This document shows, in pieces, positions 1 through 11,599 of a stretch of 64,000 nucleotides of DNA; within the stretch, counting starts at the first letter, position 1, and every line of letters starts with the position of its first letter. Below the pieces are notes generated by a model, which worked only from the letters and a program-made list of their open reading frames with translations, was not told where the DNA came from and made no database searches. This stretch comes from Aspidapion aeneum (Eukaryota; Arthropoda; Insecta; Coleoptera; Brentidae), in contig OY755042.1 in assembly GCA_963576565.1 (NCBI GenBank), positions 2,126,001 to 2,190,000 of the forward strand, given 5' to 3'. The position numbers and the translations under genes were made by a program.

Positions 1-181
1 TTGACATACCAAAGTCGACTTTAGAAATCCAGTCATTTATTTTCCATTAATTGTGGCGTCACTATTAATTCCGGCTCTTATAATATACAATGGCCTTATT
101 TTGAAAGAAGAAAGCTGTTCTTATAATGTGAAACTGTCAATATAGTGCCCGGCACAATTTGTGCCTGGCTTTCTTGCAATA
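1..181 (+). mobile_element. MITE family A, copy cut by window start
   Basis: This stretch matches the right two thirds of the better-preserved copy at 29549-29821: the CAAAGTCGA block, the CATTTATTTTC block, the ATAATGTGAA block, and a final inverted-repeat end reading GTGCCTGGCTTTCTTGCAATA. The left terminal repeat lies outside the window. It is non-coding. The family is defined by its inverted ends, but no superfamily can be assigned because no clear target duplication is seen in any copy. Confidence 0.6.
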
Positions 182-558
182 GGTCCCTATTAGGTAGATA
201 ATATTATAAAAAAACCTCAGGGTTTATAATTGCGTGATCTTTAATGCCGCTTGCGGCTGCCGGCTGAGTATATCGCAAAATCCAAGAGATGGCGCCATAA
301 ATACACTTTTAAAAACAATGGCTTGAAATAAAAGGATCTTACATAAAAAGAATATTTTATTTATGGTGTTTTTTTTAATCGCGATTACGAGGCGTATCAA
401 AAAAAAAACAAGTTTAGATTGAAAAAAGAAAATCGGTAGAAAACTATGGTAATTCGGTATATCGTAAAGTAAAAGGCTAAATCGGTAGATCTACCGAAAA
501 ATCGGTAGAGAAGGCAACACTGGTTCGAATCGCTATTCCAGGTGATAGATATGAATAT
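182..558. other. Unannotated AT-rich stretch
   Basis: No coding signal or recognisable repeat was found. A short run near 435-510 repeats the phrase AATCGGTAGA three times, which looks like local slippage rather than a functional motif. Confidence 0.5.
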
Positions 559-838
559 GCCCTACCAGAGCTTTGCAGGCCCCCCTCCCAGAAAATTGAA
601 CCGAACCAAATTTTTCAAAACAATATTTAATATTAACAACTTTGGTCATTAGTGATTAAATATCGTTTAGTTAAATTTTTTTAAGCAATCTTTATAAAGC
701 ATCCATAAAGCGAAAACTTAGTATTTTTTTGTATAATTATCTCCGAATTTTGACCTGCGGCGCCAATCCAGATTTCAGTTCTTGTTTGTCCGATTACCTC
801 ATTTATATTTAAAAACCCGTTCGCAAAATACGTCAGTA
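559..838 (+). repeat. Direct duplication, copy 1 (~280 bp)
   Basis: The block starts CCTACCAGAGCTTTGCAGG and runs through TTTGACCTGCGGCGCCAATCC to AAATACGTCAGT. It is repeated in the same orientation at 881-1175 with scattered substitutions and a few small indels. The G/C-rich CCCCCCTCCCA tract near its start is shared. No ORF is shared, so this is a non-coding segmental or transposon-derived duplication. Confidence 0.75.
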
Positions 839-880
839 AAAAAAAACGGCGTAACTACAGGAGGGCCTGGGTGGGCCGAG

Positions 881-1175
881 ACCCTACCAGAGCTTTCCAG
901 CCCCCCCTCCCAAAAAATTGAAGCAACCAAATTGTTTAAAACAATATTCAATAATAATAATTTTGGTCATTAGTCATTAAATATCGTTTAGTTAATTTTT
1001 TTTAAGCAATCTTTATAAAGCATCCATAAAGCGAAAACTTAGCATTTTTTTGTTATAATTATCTCCGAATTTTGACCTGCGACGCCAATCCAGAATAAGT
1101 TCTAAATCTCCCCCAAATTCAGTCCTTTTTGCCCGATAACCTCATTTATATTTAAAAACCCGTCAAAATACGTCA
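881..1175 (+). repeat. Direct duplication, copy 2 (~295 bp)
   Basis: Second copy of the 559-838 block, separated from it by about 40 bp. It carries an extra ~20 bp after the CGACGCCAATCCAGA phrase and lacks a few bases before AAATACGTCAGT. The predicted 63-residue ORF over 782-973 spans the junction between copies and has no coding character. Confidence 0.75.
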
Positions 1176-1260
1176 GTCGTTGTCGGTCTCGTTGTCTGTC
1201 GCTCACTTTGTAGTCACTGAAACACAGAAACTTCTGCGCCGATAATAATGATATTTATTT

Positions 1261-1298
1261 TAGCTCACACATATACTATACTATAGTAGTGTGAGCTA
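1261..1298. repeat. Terminal-type hairpin TAGCTCACAC...GTGTGAGCTA
   Basis: A perfect 10-bp inverted repeat with an 18-base AT-rich loop. A near-identical hairpin in the same orientation occurs at 2815-2856. The pair brackets the TCTG microsatellite and the 118-bp repeats, and a remnant with the same right flank is at 37440-37500. The two hairpins are probably landmarks of one repeat family. Confidence 0.6.
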
Positions 1299-1398
1299 TG
1301 GTGATCCTAATTTTTTCGAGAAAAAAAAAGTTGCTCCGATTTCAAATTTTTTTATATATCTTTGCGTTTCAGATGATTTTGAAACTTTTGTTGCGTCT

Positions 1399-2336
<938 letters not shown>

Positions 2337-2463
2337 AACGACCAACGCGCATAACTCAAAAACCGCTTGGGCGATTTTAATAAAATTTGGTACCTAAGCT
2401 GGGTCTTGGGTCGAAATGGTCCCATTTAAAAATGAACAAAATCCACTAAACACAAACCAAATA

Positions 2464-2815
2464 AAAGGGTGGGGGTAGATTTAAAATGAGAGTTTATGTG
2501 AAAATATGGTGTGTATGATATCAAACGAAAGCTAATTGAGTCTGCAGTTAAACAAAATACATTTTAATTTATTTAAAAAAAAAGGGTGGGGGTATATTTT
2601 AAAAATTAGAGTTTAAGTGAAAATATGGAGTGTGTGATATCAAACGAAAGGTAATTGAGTCCGGAGTTTAACAAAATACATTTTAGTTTTTGTTTCTTGT
2701 AAGGGTGGGGGTAGATTTCAAAAATTTGAGTTTAATCAAAACATGGCTTGTGTGGTATTAAACAAGGTAATTTAGTCTGGAGTTGAATAAAATATATTTC
2801 AGTTTTTAGTTATAT
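2464..2815 (+). repeat. Tandem repeat, three ~118-bp units
   Basis: Three successive units begin AAGGGTGGGGGTAGATTT or close variants (about 2465, 2583 and 2701). They continue through GTGAAAATATGG, GATATCAAACGAAAG and AATTGAGTC, and end ACAAAATACATTTTAGTTT. Divergence is modest. The array directly follows a sequence typical of dispersed repeats (CGCATAACTCAAAAACCGC). Non-coding. Confidence 0.8.
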
Positions 2816-2856
2816 TAGCTCACACTATATATAACTATAGTACCTAGTGTGAGCTT
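2815..2856. repeat. Terminal-type hairpin, second copy
   Basis: AGCTCACAC and GTGTGAGCT arms around an AT-rich loop containing ACTATAGTA. It closes the repeat-rich block opened by the hairpin at 1261-1298. The following sequence, GGGGCCCATATATTGG, reappears in altered form at 37470-37490. Confidence 0.6.
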
Positions 2857-3383
2857 AGGGGCCCATATATTGGCGGAGTATTTTTTAAAGACTTTCCTCA
2901 TAAAAGGTCCGATCCTGTACTTTTGAATACGCCTACTAAATTTTATCAGCATTTATTTTTTAAAGGCGTTATTCCCAGAAATTATGTTTTTTTAAAAAAT
3001 CATCACTTTTTTATTTCATTTAGGGGTTATCGAACCGAACCCTTCTATTGGGGGTAGGTGGTTAATTATAACCAGAGTTTTAATTTTTTGAAAAAACACT
3101 TCTATCTTCTTGGATGGGGTACAGAATGGTTCAGCACCACATGCCAGATCTCCATCGTAAAAAATAAAAATTAGAATTCTTCATAACGGATCAAAAAACA
3201 TAGAATGGGCAGGATGTAAATTATCGGAAAATTTATAGCACAAGCAGGCCGCTGCAACTTTATGTCTTTATTTTATATTTTAGATGACGTATGTGAAATC
3301 TGGACATTAATTTAATACCTTATCTGGCCACAAATATGTTACATATTATAAGGAAAGACAAAGTAATTTCCTTATTGGGGACT
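2857..3383. other. Unannotated stretch
   Basis: AT-rich, with no long ORF and no repeat partner found in the window. Confidence 0.4.
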
Positions 3384-3576
3384 TATTGGAATAAAGCCAT
3401 GCAATAATAGTGCAAGGCAAAATTTTGACAGATTTACAGTGCAGGCTGACAATTGATCTTTCAAAATTGACATATCATCGTTTATTTATCTATAAATAAA
3501 GTCGAAAGTATTTATTTCGGTTCGTATAATTAACAAAATTCTTTTGTTGGAAAATTAGCTGTCATATTCCAATGCA
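3384..3576 (+). mobile_element. MITE family A, diverged copy
   Basis: Begins TTATTGGAATAAAGCCATGCAA, followed by CTGACAATTGATC, the TTCAAAATTGACAT block and TAAAGTCGAAAG. These occur in the same order as in the copy at 29549-29821. The right end is eroded: only TGTCATATTCCAAT remains. Non-coding. Confidence 0.6.
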
Positions 3577-4848
3577 AAAACCCTATTTTTTATAAAAAGT
3601 GATTTTTGTTAAAACAACCACCACTGCAAATAAAAGGTCAAAACACCCGTCTACCATAGGCAACGTGACGCAAAAAGATACAGTGTCAAAAAAACTATAA
3701 ATTAAAAGAAGTTGCCTAATTGACTTATTTAAAAAGAAGTGCCCGCAGGCGTACACCTGACAAAAAACTAGCAGATACTTCTATTTCTTGATTTAACAAC
3801 AAGAAATCCTATACATATTTTTGTTTGTCGTCAAAACTGGACCTAAGCGGTAAAAACTCTTCCAGCATGATTATTTTTGGCTTTTTCGAAGTTTTCTATT
3901 AATTTTGTTGCACTATACAGAAACGAAAAAGAAACACGCCCAAACACAATGTAAAAAGTAGGGTTATGTTTATTGTTTTGATACAAACCGCTGACCCAGA
4001 ACTGAAAGCAAGCGAGATATACCCGCGCGAGATTTGTGTTATGAGCAAAGCCGTTTTCAAGTGAATAACTAGTAATTACCTCTGGTTATCCCTTGGTTGA
4101 CATTTTAAATCAGCTGTTTAGGCCCTTAGCCTATTACCACATAAACACCGCTTGAATATGTTTTTTTATAACCGGTTATTGTTTGTTGTTGCTTTTTGCG
4201 ATTTTTTATCTTAGTTGGTTTTAGTGCGCTTTTTGAAAGATGAATAAGAGTCTTCTTGCCATTATTTAATTTCAGTTCGACTCTGAAATACTGGCCCATT
4301 TGATTCGAAATGGGAATAATTTGGAAAAAAACTTAAGTGTAACTTTTACTTAAAAATTAAGGATCATTCAATGATTCCTTTTTACCACACTGCAGAACAG
4401 GGGTTAGAAGAGTAGAATTGTTCTGCTTGAGCTGTTTTTTTATTTGCTATTTTATAATTTTTGCATTTTACATGGCCACTCAATCGGAAAACGATTTAAA
4501 GTTTCCACTGGAACTGTCGACAACATAGTTAACAGAATGCTGTACTTAATTTTACTGTTAACAAGTTCCACAAACTGATGAAGAATTGGAGGAAATTGCA
4601 AGTGATCTAGGCAAAAAACTCATATTTGAGGTACATACTTTAAATTTCACTCATTGCAAAAATTCACGCAAAATTTTTTCGAAAAAGAGACAAAAAAAAT
4701 GATTGTGAAGTTAGAAAACCCAATAACCTTCCTCGAAAGTGTGGCAATTATCGGTAATAAACGATGACGTACAAAGGGCTCATTCGTGACGTCACGCTTC
4801 AAGGCGTGGTATTTACCAAGGCCGCTTGAACGCCAGTGGTAAATACTA
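3577..4848. other. Unannotated stretch with a distal inverted match
   Basis: No convincing gene. The segment around 4053-4083 (TTTTCAAGTGAATAACTAGTAATTACC) is an imperfect inverted match to 6092-6122. The 2-kb block 4053-6122, which contains the element at 4849-6090, may therefore be a larger decayed inverted-repeat element. A palindromic GTATTTACCA/GGTAAATAC pair lies at 4808-4845. Confidence 0.4.
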
Positions 4849-6090
4849 CCCAGGTAGCAAGGTCACGTTTTTTAAACGTCAAAAACAGGTCATTTTTAAT
4901 GACCATTGACGTGTTTAATCTGACGTGTAAATGACCTTTAAATGACGTTCAAAAGACACACCCAAAATGACGTCATTTTTAGACGTTTTAAAGACGTCAG
5001 CAATATGACGTATTTGGGACCAAATCAGAACATTAGACACACACACAGACAAATTTTTTTTAATTCGTCTGAATATATGAAATAATCCCTGCAGTTTAGA
5101 ACACTGAAGGAAACTTAGATACAGAAGGGGACTCTTCTGTGACTTAGACCTGGAAGTAGAGATGGGCGATATATCGATCACTGCGATTCAGTAACAGTGA
5201 AACAAAAATCACTGGCGCTACCGGTTATCGAAATTCTGCACAAGCAGTTATTCAGTGATTGGTAAATATTATTACCGGTATCTGAGGAACGTCGCGTCTC
5301 ACGACGTCATCGTGTCGCTGGTCGCACCCGAACGCATATTTGGCAGTGAAATCGCGTTTCACCGTAACAAACGAAAACGGTGATTTTCAACTAGCCGGTT
5401 AAATCATAAATAGTACTACCGAATATTAGGTAACCTTTTTCGCGGCCGAAATAACTGTATAGCCGCAGCCGCAGGGGATGCTCTCCGTAATACTAGGTAA
5501 AATAAATAATACTAGAAATATATAGAAATATTTTACTAGGTAAAATAGTGAATGAAGAATGAATAATAGAAATATTTTATACAGTGATTGAAATCACCGT
5601 TAAAAATCACTGGTTACTTATAAATCGCTGTCGCTACTTCACCGGTTAGTCGAAAATCACTGTTTTGCCCAACTCTACCTGGAAGTACTGATACAGGTAC
5701 AACGGTGTTCGTCTGTGAGGTACAGATCAAAATAGACCTATACCTAGACTTACACATCTCCACCTTGAAGCGAAAGAAGCCTCGAAGTTTGTCTTGATTT
5801 AATATTAAATTTATTTTACATACGTACCCCCACATTCCGTATAAATCCGGTCAAGTACTGACTGGGGCACCATCTATGTAAGTATGAGTGTATGTCCCTT
5901 GGACAAAGTGTGCAGTATGGGTAGTGACCAATATATGACGTTTTTTAGACGTCAAAAACTACATTGCGAAAAGACGTCAAGTAACTGACGCCTTAAAGAC
6001 AACATTTTTTGGTAGATGACCTGCCGGTCATCCAAATGACCACTTTTCGACGAAAAAAACACGTCATTTGATGACCCCTTGCTACCTGGG
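4849..6090. mobile_element. TA-flanked inverted-repeat element (CCCANNTAGCA family), copy 1
   Basis: The left end reads CCCAGGTAGCAAGG and the right end is its reverse complement, CCTTGCTACCTGGG. TA dinucleotides flank both sides (4847-4848 and 6091-6092), as expected for TA-target elements such as the IS630/Tc1/mariner group; that assignment is inference. Both subterminal regions carry many ACGTCA/TGACGT and TGACC words, possibly transposase binding sites. A second member with the related end CCCACATAGCACA lies at 46034-46862. No transposase remains. A hAT MITE is inserted at 5157-5677, so the element was about 710 bp before insertion. Confidence 0.8.
5157..5677. mobile_element. hAT-type MITE nested in the preceding element, 521 bp
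   Basis: Ends TAGAGATGGGC and GCCCAACTCTA form imperfect terminal inverted repeats. CCTGGAAG occurs immediately outside both ends (5149-5156 and 5678-5685), a perfect 8-bp target duplication, the hallmark of hAT insertions. The interior is rich in AATCACTGG/CCAGTGATT and ACCGGT words in both orientations, suggesting extended subterminal repeats. No coding capacity. Confidence 0.92.
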
Positions 6091-7282
6091 TAGTAATTAC
6101 TAGTTACTCGCTTGAAAATGGCTCAAGTGTTTTGCCTAATTGAACAAAGAAATCTCAGCGGGAGCGATGCGATGCTTAAATTGAACAGACGACAGTTTTT
6201 AATCGTTCATCGAAAACGGTATAATTTAGAGCATTATAAAAAAGCGTATTAATAAGTGTAAAAAGAAGGGCGAAATAAAAATTAGGTTACCCGAAAAATT
6301 CATAAACATAAATCACTTTACCGAAATTAATCGCCTATCAGATAAAACTCGATGAAAAAACAAAAATAAAAATGTTTGGTCAGCAAATGCATATAATAAT
6401 CAATACATCTAATAATTTTTTCCATCGTCACTGAACAAATTCATAAATCTTGGAACGAGACATTTGATATTTGAAGTTATAATTTGAAACGTGTTCTTAC
6501 TTACTTCTTAGAAATGTAATTTACATGGTGTTTTATAAGAAGGTTGAGGTTTTTTCATAATATTTTTTAAACGACTAAACGAAATTTGAGTTAAATATTC
6601 TTCGACACTATTCTCAAATTCCTCTAAACTTTTTAACGCTAAACGTTTTGAGAGTTTTGAAAATTTTTTGTCTAGGTTATGTTTGGTATATATTTTTTTG
6701 TGGATGTTTTTCCATATTCCATTTCCATTTGCTGTAGCAAACATTAGTGAAATATTTTCAAAAAATTATATAAAAATTTAGATTGATACCACTTTCTTCT
6801 AATCTTTATCTGGCGATTTGTATTTAGAAAGTGAATTTGAACTTTTAAGAAGAACTGGCTTACCCAAAAAAAATTACTTTAAGTTGATAAAATCCAAACA
6901 GCAGTAATAATTGCCACCATGGCAAAAAGACCAAAGTCTATAGATAACGATTAGCGATAAAGCGTTCCGTTATTATTTTTTTCCTTTAAATGTAATAGCC
7001 TAAGTAAAAAGATGAAACGTCATAAAATCATAAATTTTCATTGTTCTCTATTTAGCCATCTATTTAGCCTTCTTCGATCCATTTTTGGGCATAGTTCTAC
7101 GATATCTTCCACTCTTTTTTGTCTGTCACCGTGTTTATTTATCTAGTTCCCACCTGTTTCTTCAAATGGTCCATCATCTTATTTGTGGTCTTCTTCTATA
7201 TCTTTTATTTTTCCAAGGTCTCCAGGTTTCAATACATTTGTTAAATCGATAATCTTTTTGTCTGATATTATGACCGGCAAAG
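6091..7282. other. Unannotated AT-rich stretch
   Basis: No gene supported. A 78-codon minus-strand ORF (6508-6744) is lysine-rich and low-complexity with no recognisable domain; I treat it as chance. Confidence 0.4.
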
Positions 7283-9282
7283 GATCAGGCACACCTCCTA
7301 TGGGATTTCTGTAATCCGTCAAACTTCATGAAATTTTGGAATGTTGTAAACTGAACCTTTATTATCAAAAGTTCTCATGGGCCCAATTCAAGTTAATGAC
7401 CAGTTTTTGAAATACCGGGTGTTGAAAGTAATAATGACCAAGAAATATAATAGCTCGGGTTTTCCAAACATATACGCAATGTTTCTACTACAAATATTTA
7501 CGATTTATTTATTATTTTTAATCTGTACCTTTAAGGCGTTATCTATAGGGTGTTTAAGTAAATGATTGATGATGATGATTCATATATGAGTGGGCCTTGC
7601 AGCCCTTCCACTGCGACCACTAGTGGGTCTATTGTGGCTCACTTTTGAGTGGTTTCTCACCACTGTATGCCTAATCCTCCAAAAAGGTTAGCTATCAGTT
7701 TGGGTGAGACACTGTTCAGATCTTCTGAGTCAATCTGAGGTTTACCGAAAGTGTTTTGACGTATACGTGTAATAGCCGGACATTCGCACAGTATATGTCT
7801 AACTGTTTCATCATCCTCCATACAGAGTCTACATTCGGTCTCATCTGTTATTCCCATTCTGTGCATGGGTACTCTTAGTCGGCAGTGACCCGTAAAAAGT
7901 CCTGTCACTATACGGATCTCATGTCCGGTAAGTCCAATGATATTTCTGGCTCTCTTCTGACAAGGTCCTTTAATGAACTCTTTAGAGTGAGCCAGTTCTG
8001 GTATATTCATCCAGTATTGTTGGAAGCTGTCCTCCATCCATCCCAATATGGTTAATTTAGCAGCATTGTATGATATGCCCAGGGCTGGTTGTTTCAGTAA
8101 ATAGTCGAAAGTTGTAATGAGAAACAAGCTTTAGCATGTTGTAGATTAAACCTTGCTTATCAGAACTTCTCATAAGCCCAACTTAATTTAATGACCAGTT
8201 TTTGAAATACAGAGTGTTGAACAAGATAATGTTCAAGAAGCATAATAGCTCTTTACACGGGTTTTCCAAACATATGTGCAATATTACTATTACATATAGA
8301 GTATTTATTCGTTTTTTAATTATTCTTGACTTATTAAATATTTAATACGTATTGTATATGTTATTAGGAATCCTAATATTAACATAGAGCTTTTAGAAAG
8401 TTTGTGCTGCAAAAAAAGCAAAAAGGAACTAATTGTAAAGAAAAAGGGACATTAAGAAACTTTTTTTTTAATTCTCTACCACCCTGTGGATAATATTTTA
8501 AAGGTACAGATTGAAAATAATAAATAAATCGTAAATATATTATGTAAAAGTAACATTGCGTAAGTGTTTGGAAAACCCAGTTAAAGAGCTATGCTTCTTG
8601 AACATTATCACCTTCAACACCCTATATTTTAAAAGCTGGTCATTAATTTAAGTTGGGCCCATAAGAACTTTTGATGGGAAAGGTTCAATCTAAAACAAAC
8701 TAACGCTTGTTTCACATTAACACTTTCGACTAATATTTACTTAAACACCCTGTAGATAATCTTTTAAAGGTACAGCTTAAAAATAATAAATAAATCGTAA
8801 ACATATGTAATACTAACATTGCGTATATTTTTGGAAATCCCGTCCAAAGAGTTATTATGCTTCTTGGAAATTATCACTTTCAATACCCTATATTTTAAAA
8901 AGTTGTTATTTAGTTAAGTTGGGCCCATGAGTACTTTTGATAAACAAGGTTTAATTTACAACTTAGTAAAGCTTGTTTCTCATTAAAACAGTCGAATAAT
9001 ACTTATTTAAACACCCTGTAGATAATGTTTTAAAGGTAGAGATTGAAAACAAAAATAGATCGTAAATATATGTAATACTAACATTGCGTATATGTTTGGA
9101 AAATCCGTCTAAAGGGCTATTATGCTTCTTGGATATTATTACTTTCAAAAACTGGTCATTAATTTAAGTTGGGCCTATGAGAACTTTTGATAACAAAGGT
9201 CTGGTCTACAACATACCAAAATTTGATGAGGTTTGACGGATTACAGAAGATCCATAAGAGGTGTGCCTGATCCTTTCCATTT
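7283..9282. mobile_element. 2-kb inverted-repeat element with five ~230-bp internal units
   Basis: The outer ~60 bp (AGGATCAGGCACACCTC and TCTGTAATCCGTCAAAC near 7280-7330) recur inverted at 9220-9282. Inside, a ~230-bp unit containing AATGACCAGTTTTTGAAATAC, GGGTTTTCCAAACATA and GGGTGTTTAAGTAAAT is present in plus orientation at about 7335-7563 and 8103-8345. It is present in minus orientation at about 8480-8705, 8735-8960 and 8985-9220. The arrangement is a large imperfect palindrome of repeated units, as in foldback elements. An R1-like retrotransposon tail interrupts it at 7564-8095. Confidence 0.75.
7564..8095 (-). pseudogene. R1-like non-LTR retrotransposon, 3' tail (RNase H end and CCHC-like knuckle)
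   Basis: Minus-strand reading from about 8095 to a stop at 7657 gives the C-terminal end of a large non-LTR polyprotein. It has an LTGH...GLFTGHCRLR segment typical of the RNase H end, then CRLCMEDDETVRHILCEC, the Cys-Cys-His-Cys knuckle found after RNase H in the R1/I group. The 3' untranslated part ends in ATCATCATC repeats near 7564-7575. AGTAAAT lies on both sides (7557-7563 and 8096-8102), a 7-bp target duplication, which fixes the insertion inside a pre-existing ~230-bp unit. The 5' nine tenths of the element are missing, as usual for 5'-truncated copies. Confidence 0.85.
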
Positions 9283-9695
9283 AGTTTTGCTACTTATCCT
9301 CTGACATCCCTTATTTTTGTTGTATTTCTTATTCATTTATTCCTTTTTCTATCTGTTAGCATGTAACATTTGTCTTTCCATTGATCCTTTGGCTTTTTTT
9401 ACCTTATCCATGTTTGATCTTGTAAATGTCCAGGTCTGCGATCCAAAGGTCAGTACAGAAAGATATATTGGTTATTTACTTTCATTTTGAGGTACTGAGG
9501 ATATTTTATATGTTTTTAATATGTAGGTTTAATTTACCGAATTCAGCTATTTGGTTTTCTTTTTTAAGTTTAATAATTTTTCCAGATTCCTCTACTTGCC
9601 CTATTTTATCTTGGTTTATTCTAATCGTGATATCTTCGTCTGTGTTTGCCATGTGTTTAGTTTCAGTGTAATTCATATATATATATTTATCGGTT
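9283..9695 (-). other. 3' flank of the RTE-like copy
   Basis: Lies downstream (minus strand) of the RT stop codon. It contains a short open frame (9506-9760) that overlaps the RT end in another frame and shows no independent domain. It may hold the 3' untranslated region of the retrotransposon; no tail or target duplication could be fixed. Confidence 0.35.
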
Positions 9696-10775
9696 TCACA
9701 ACGTTCTACGTCTTCCGATACCCAATCTCCACTCGTTTCTGTTTGCCCATAATTCATCATCTAGGCCTCTTATTCTTATTTCACTATCTATTCCTTCTCT
9801 CCAGCTTCTCCTTGGTCTTCCTCGTTTTCTTCGGCCAGTTGGTTTCCATTGTAATATTTGTTTAGATAGTCTTCCATCATCCATTCTTTGTACATGTCCG
9901 TACCACACCAGTTGTTTTGTTCTTATATCATCCACTAGAGTACGTTCACCCACTGTCATAATTTCTCTTATTCTTTGATTGGTAACTCTTTCTCTTTTTG
10001 ATTTCCCTGCTGCTCTTCTCCAATAGTCCATCTCCGTAGCGGAAAGCATTTTTTCTGTTCTATCTTTGATTGGCCATACTTCTGAGCCGTATGTAATAAT
10101 ACTTTTTACAATGGTGTTATATATAAGCTTTTTGTTATGTTTTGATATACTTTGGTCCCAAATTACTCCATTTAACAAAGTTACTGCTTTTCCTCCTTGT
10201 ACGTTTCTATCCTTTATAGCTCTGTCTAGTGTTCCGTCAGCTGTAATTTTTAGACCCAAGTATTTATACTCATCACAGGACTGAATTCGCTGCCCAGTAT
10301 TTAAGATTAGATCCTGTTTCGTTCCACCAATACACATATACTCTGTCTTATTGATATTAACCTCTAGTCCCCACTTATTGTACTCGTCTATTAGTTTTCG
10401 TGTCATATATTCGAGGTCGTCATAATCCTGAGCCACTACTATCTGATCATCGGCGAAACATAAAGTATACAAGGTGGTTTCATTCAACGGAATTCCCATG
10501 TTTTGGCATTTTCTCTTCCAGACTTTAAGGACCTGTTCCAAATATATCTTGAAGAGCGTAGGCGAGATACAGCAACCTTGTTTAAGACCTTTATTTACTT
10601 GAAAGCCTTTGGTTAGTTTTGCTTTTATTTTAACTTTTGCCTTACTATTGCGGTATAACTCTTTGATGGCCTTAATTAGTTGTACGCTTATGTTTGTCTT
10701 TTCCAACGCTTTCCAAAGTAGATTTAGTGGTATACTATCATATGCCTTCTGCAAATCTACGTAAAGCATACTCAT
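9696..10775 (-). pseudogene. RTE-like non-LTR reverse transcriptase, 5'-truncated
   Basis: A 359-residue open frame covering the RT domain from motif A onward. In order: YVDLQKAYDS (motif A, catalytic Asp), KQGCCISPTLF (motif B), CFADDQ (motif C, catalytic Asp pair), KTEYM (motif D) and YKYLGL (motif E). A C-terminal region follows with WYGHVQRMDD and GRRKRGRPRRSWREGI, the arrangement seen in insect proteins usually named endonuclease-reverse transcriptase. The apurinic-type endonuclease and fingers that should precede motif A are absent: an in-frame stop lies four codons upstream of the first Met. All visible RT catalytic residues are intact, so the copy is fairly young. A related fragment is at 54440-55120. 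The RTE clade label is inference from the C-terminus. Confidence 0.85.
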
Positions 10776-11599
10776 ACTATATTCTTATATAGCAGTTCTT
10801 CCAGCATTTTTATCAGTTATTTTTCTTATCTGTTAAGGCGATATTGTCAACATGTCTTAGGTGGTTTATCTTACTATGATTTCAATTTCTTCCCAATGTA
10901 AGCTTTTAACAACATCTTCTACAATGATTTTTTTTATGTTCCTTGGTGAAAACCTCTCTGTTAGCTTTTTCCCTTTAAAGGAAGTGAACGAAGAGCCGAA
11001 TAATTCATTGTAACTTATATATCCCTAAAGGCTCTAAGTCTAAGTGCGAGGGGGGCCCGGGTCCCAGGCCCGCCCCCCAAGGTAAGATTTTTTTACATAT
11101 ATTCCACATATTTCATGAATAGAAAAATAAAATGGCACCCCCTCCCTCCAAGATATATACCTGGGTGCGCTACTGTATTAGTGGATGTATCTCGAATCTA
11201 TTATTATAAACAAATCGGCTTCATGCAAACTATCAATCCTTTTAAAACAATTTAGCTGGAATAAACTTTAGCTTTTATAAACCTATATCAATCAGTATTC
11301 AAAATATAAATTTAATTTTCTGATAGATTCGAATTCGACGATATTATTTTCTTGAGTCAGGGTAAATGAATTAAATGAAGAGCCTTTCCAAAACGCGAAC
11401 AAATATTAGACTATCGAGGGTCGGCCAATCTCCGCCTCAATTTCCCGCATGACTGCCACCAAATATGATTTAGTGTTTTTGAAAGACCTTTAAAAAGCGC
11501 CATCATAACAAAAACTGCATACACAGGGTGGGCCTTTGAAAACCTACAGTAGCTATAATTTTTACAAGCTTTTATTTAACTTCACCTGTATGAATGTAT
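10776..11599. other. Unannotated stretch
   Basis: No gene supported. A G/C-rich patch at 11050-11085 (GGGGGGCCCGGGTCCCAGGCCCG) stands out locally. Confidence 0.4.
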
